Assembly: GCA_030323885.1 (NCBI GenBank)
Contig: CM059199.1
Coordinates: 42,292,590 to 42,356,589, forward strand
Length of the DNA stretch: 64,000 nt
From: Branchipolynoe longqiensis
Taxonomy: Eukaryota; Annelida; Polychaeta; Phyllodocida; Polynoidae
Reading direction: 5' to 3'
The notes beneath the pieces were generated by a model. That model saw only the letters and a list, made by a program, of their open reading frames with translations, ran no database searches and was not told the origin of the DNA. Below, piece by piece: positions 60,943 to 64,000 of this stretch; positions within the stretch are counted from its first letter, which is position 1, and every line of letters begins with the position of its first letter. The position numbers and the translations under genes were made by a program.

Positions 60943-61109
60943 ACTACTGTGATAACATAGTGTATCATATAATACCGACCCACCCAGGGGGAGGCTAATG
61001 ATTAGCATGTCCATATATACATAAACCATACCCATAGTCACAGAGAGAGAAAATAAAGTTGGGGTTGGGGATTGGTTCTAATCATTGCTTATTCATATTA
61101 CTTCATATT
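60943..61109. other. Spacer
   Basis: No feature supported. Confidence 0.4.
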
Positions 61110-61270
61110 GGCATTGGGGTGATGCAAATGAGAAATATTGCACCTAGACCAGGATAGACTCACACTTCTTGCCAATCCAGATCCACTCTTATAACCATTA
61201 GCCTAACGAGGCTGCCTGATGCAGTCACCCTATCCACACCGTCTTCTGTATCTGCCTCTTTACTTTGCTG
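61110..61270 (-). mobile_element. SINE-3 copy, diverged
   Basis: GGGGTGATGCAAATGAGAAA then ATATTGCACCTAGACC matches the SINE-3 tail; the head is weakly preserved (ACCATTAGCCTAACGAGG). Confidence 0.55.
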
Positions 61271-61328
61271 GTCAATGCAGACAGCTATGCTTATCCCCTT
61301 AGAATAGTAACCATTTGTTGTAGAACTA

Positions 61329-61497
61329 CAGTAAAACCTCTCTAAATCGACCGACCATGGGACCGACTTTAGGTGTTCCAGTTAGGGAGGTGGTCGGTTT
61401 GGGGAGTTAAGATATCCTTACACTGGTATTAGAGGGACCCAACTAAAGCGATTGATATAAGGGAGTGGTGGATCTGTGGAGGTGGTCGGTTTTACTC
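61329..61497. mobile_element. pogo/Tigger-like MITE with TA duplication
   Basis: 169 bp, left end CAGTAAAACCTCTCTAAATC-GACC, right end GGTGGTCGGTTTTACTC. TA on both sides (61327-61328 and 61498-61499). CAGT termini with internal TCGACC motifs suit a pogo/Tigger-derived MITE. Confidence 0.7.
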
Positions 61498-61528
61498 TAT
61501 ATATGGTACGCTCAAATGCTGTTCACCT

Positions 61529-61750
61529 AGTTAGGTACATGCAGAGCAGTTTGAGGTTGTTGTTTTACATCCTAGGAACATCTAAGGTCATATAAGGATG
61601 GGGACAAACTGTTGACAGTGCACACTCATGGTGACTTGATATTGCTGCCCCACTGGGATACCAAGCCACCAGCACCATAACCATGATATCCCACTCAGTC
61701 GCATTATCCTGACAGTGAACCAACCAGTCCTAGTTAGGTACCTGCAGAGC
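61529..61750 (-). mobile_element. SINE-1, 5'-truncated, with 19-bp target duplication
   Basis: The SINE body (61548-61731) runs from GTTGTTGTTTTACATCCTAG to ACCAACCAGTCC. It is flanked by AGTTAGGTACATGCAGAGC and AGTTAGGTACCTGCAGAGC (one mismatch). Such a duplication with 5' truncation is the signature of LINE-style target-primed insertion. Confidence 0.85.
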
Positions 61751-61993
61751 TTCCAATGTCACCTCCATGACTGGAATTTCAGTGACTCGGCGCTGAAAGA
61801 AATGTGTGTTCTGATGAACAAACTCTTTTACCAACAATCCAAAGAAAAAAGAAAAGAAATTGTGGTCGCCAACCCAAGGTCAAAGGTCAACTCCGAGCTC
61901 GCTGCAAATTGGACTCACGTGTTGTGTATTTTGCCAGTAAATAGTAATTTGAGAGAAACCCAAGTCAGCGTCTTTCGTGAGCATGGTTGAGGG
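61732..61993 (+). other. Open frame of unknown meaning next to a SINE
   Basis: About 86 codons (LVRYLQSFQCHLHDWNF… KEMCVLMNKLFYQQSKEKRK) with balanced composition. Its first codons are the SINE's target duplication. I recognise no domain, see no clear splice sites, and no start ATG other than one in the SINE. It might be a decayed exon. Confidence 0.15.
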
Positions 61994-62221
61994 CTGATCA
62001 GCCGCAGTACAAAATAAACCATGTGTTTTGCTCAGGTGAGTCCAGCAGCATGTGGTGGAACCGAGAGCAAAAGGTGAACCTTTTAAAAACAACTGAATTT
62101 GGATATTGCGTGCAGGTTGCCTTTCCATAAACTGCAGATGAGAACTTTTCCCAACACCCACCCACCCGCCCTACAAACCGGAAATGGTGGCTGACTCGTC
62201 GAACGCAGGCTTCCCCATGTG

Positions 62222-62568
62222 GATTGTTTGTTTGTTGTTGTTTTACGTCCTAGCAACATCTAAGGTCACATCAGGATGGGTACCGACTTGTGACAGTGCG
62301 CACTCATGGTGACTTTATAGTGCTGTCCCACTGGGAAACCAGGCCGCTGGCACCAAGACCTGGTATCCCACTCAGTCACATTATCCTGACACTGAGCACA
62401 CCAGTCCTTGCCCTGTCCTAATAATGCCAAGCGCCTGGCTAGGAAGCTCCAAGTATACATTTTTAAGTCATTGGTTTGACTCGACCAGGGTCCCAACCCA
62501 CGACCCGACCATCTACCAGCACGGGAGATGGACGCTCTAACTCATTCGGCCATCCACTCTGGTCCCCC
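62222..62568 (-). mobile_element. SINE-1, full-length copy, minus strand
   Basis: GTTGTTGTTTTACGTCCTAG to CATTCGGCCATCCACTC; B box as CAGGGTCCCAACCCACGACC. Well preserved. Confidence 0.9.
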
Positions 62569-62965
62569 ATGTGGAAGATCAGCAGTTTGAATCCCAGCCG
62601 ATTCAAGCCAATGCCTTATAAGGCATTTGTGAACCTTGTAGCATTATTACTCATCGCAACCTCACTTGGCAGCTGCTGTTACTAGGATAGGTCAGAACTG
62701 GTTATCTCAGTGTTAGGATAATGTGAGCATGTAGGATATCAGGTTTTGATGTTGGAAACAAGGCATCGCACAGTTTGCTTGTTGGAGCTTTAATTACATC
62801 CTGGCAACCTCTCAGGTCATATAACAGGACAGGTACCGACTTGTGCGACTTTATAGGGCTGCCCGACTGTGAGACCAGGCCGCCAGCAGCATGACCTGAT
62901 AACCGAATCATTGACATCATCCTGACACCGAGCTATTCTAATAATGCAGATCGTGTCTTACCGCA
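62569..62965. mobile_element. SINE-1 plus-strand fragment followed by minus-strand fragment
   Basis: 62569-62760 is plus (CAGTTTGAATCCCAGCCG…GATAATGTGAGC). 62770-62965 is minus (TGTTGGAGCTTTAATTACAT…GCCGCCAGCAGCATGACC). Together with the preceding copy, three SINE-1 pieces lie in 750 bp. Confidence 0.65.
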
Positions 62966-63977
62966 GTTTGGTGCTAATGTCCTAGTTTAATGTTCTCGAA
63001 CACAGCAGAATAAATCTGATGATAATCCAGTATTGTGGTGTATACATCAATATTAATAAATCTGGAGAAATATTTTAATTGAAAACATGGCACCGTCCGC
63101 ACCTACCTCCAACCTGGCCGTGTCCCGAACCCTCCCACTAATTGGGTGTAGGGTTCATTTCCACATATGGGACGTGGGGGGGGGGGTGACATTGTGGCAA
63201 GACAAACCATGTTTGAACTGTTCGGTTGCATTATGTGACCCCATTACCTGATATTGCGGGGAGTCCCTCATTACTCTACTCTTATGTTGCATTATGTAAC
63301 CTCATTACTTGACAATTGCGGGGAGTGCCTCATTACTGTACCTTTACATTGCATTATGTGATCTCTTAATTATCCTTAAACTAGATTCTTAATGATCAAA
63401 ATAAACACCAATATAACCAGTTATGTCTCCACATGGGTAATGTGCGCGCAGGGATACGATGGCGACACCTAAGTGCAGGAACACTATAAATACCACCGGC
63501 GAACATTGACTTTTACTCCTTAACCAAGGCCCAAACTGCAGAACTTTAAACCAGAGATCGCCAAAATACGGTGACGTCACCTAGTGGCTACCGCTGCATT
63601 GAGCAGCCACCCCCCTACCCACGCCGGTTTCCCACCATACCTCTGTCACGTGACGAACAATGAGTAGCTCGCCATAAATTACCCCACCCACCCAAACCTC
63701 TAACTGAAGAGCCTCTTAATGATCAAAATAAACGCCCATATAACCAGTGGTGTCTCCGCCTTAGTGAATTATGTTACACAAAGAAAAGATAACAAAAGAA
63801 ACAAAGAAATGATGAACAAACCAAATGACTTTGCTTCCTGTGTTTGGAATTATGGTCAATGACCATTCATGAACAAACACTCCCTCACAATGGACAATTA
63901 ATTAGGTGGCTTACTGGGGAGAATACTGTGGAGCCTCATTTGGCTTATTAGGGACCTGAGGCTCTTTTTTTTTTTGT
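62966..63977. other. No gene; two small repeat structures
   Basis: A 67-bp repeat (TTGCATTATGTRACCYCATTAC) covers about 63226-63370. A 35-bp direct repeat (TTAATGATCAAAATAAACRC then CATATAACCAGT) occurs at 63389 and 63717, bounding 328 bp that contains TGACGTCA near 63571. Otherwise nothing. Confidence 0.5.
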
Positions 63978-64000
63978 CCTTTAGTTGTTTTATCAGGGGA
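63978..64000 (-). mobile_element. SINE-2 tail at window edge
   Basis: TGTCCTTTAGTTGTTTTATC-AGGGGA matches the SINE-2 tail; the rest lies beyond the window. Confidence 0.6.

Overview
This is a eukaryotic, very probably marine-invertebrate, window. It has no bacterial-style gene packing and I found no host gene I can name. It is a dense, nested deposit of transposable elements: tyrosine-recombinase retrotransposons (DIRS type and a split-direct-repeat type), 5'-truncated LINEs, four tRNA-derived SINE families, at least nine inverted-repeat (MITE-like) families, LTR remnants and several minisatellites. One SINE (33.2-33.6 kb) resembles a family I associate with molluscan genomes, so a mollusc or another lophotrochozoan is my best guess. 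That is a recognition from memory and not a proof.

Layout. 1-11.2 kb: a DIRS cluster on the minus strand. Copy A is cut by the window edge and has a gag broken by a 413-bp duplication. Copy B is near full length (gag, then RT-RNase H-methyltransferase, then tyrosine recombinase, with DIRS-like inverted/complementary ends). Copy C is a 1.4-kb internal-deletion derivative. 11.2-18.4 kb: SINE and LINE tails, five inverted-repeat elements and a 106-bp tandem array split by one of them. 18.48-22.73 kb: a GC-rich island of two head-to-head elements built from the same A and B modules. The right one reads A1-ORF-B1-A2-B2, the split-direct-repeat plan of PAT/Ngaro retrotransposons, but its only ORF is gag-like. 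The left one is A1-B1-A2-B2 with nothing inside. The empty target site of the right one can be reconstructed exactly, without a target duplication. 23-37 kb: mostly SINEs, MITEs and an LTR. 37.2-39.8 kb: a 21/42-bp minisatellite invaded by a SINE and a LINE. 39.9-52.3 kb: LINE fragments, SINEs, MITEs and a CpG-rich palindromic insertion inside a SINE. 53.0-56.7 kb: a fourth, older DIRS copy (D). 56.7-64 kb: SINEs, a 30-bp minisatellite, an LTR with primer-binding-like leader, and a pogo-like MITE.

How the parts work together. Copy B carries the enzymes a DIRS element needs: capsid-like protein, reverse transcriptase/RNase H, methyltransferase-like domain and recombinase. Its pol frame has no good ATG and is joined to gag through a -1 overlap containing a TTTCCCC heptamer in the correct register. 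Copies A, C and D are defective. The split-direct-repeat elements lack RT and recombinase and would have to be mobilised in trans. SINE insertions with long target duplications indicate LINE-driven mobilisation. Two LINE families are present only as 3' ends.

Reading-frame caution: most long open frames outside the retroelements come from tandem arrays whose period is a multiple of three, or from GC-rich inverted repeats. I do not treat them as genes. Several retroelement frames extend upstream through GTG or TTG; I placed starts at ATG where one exists.
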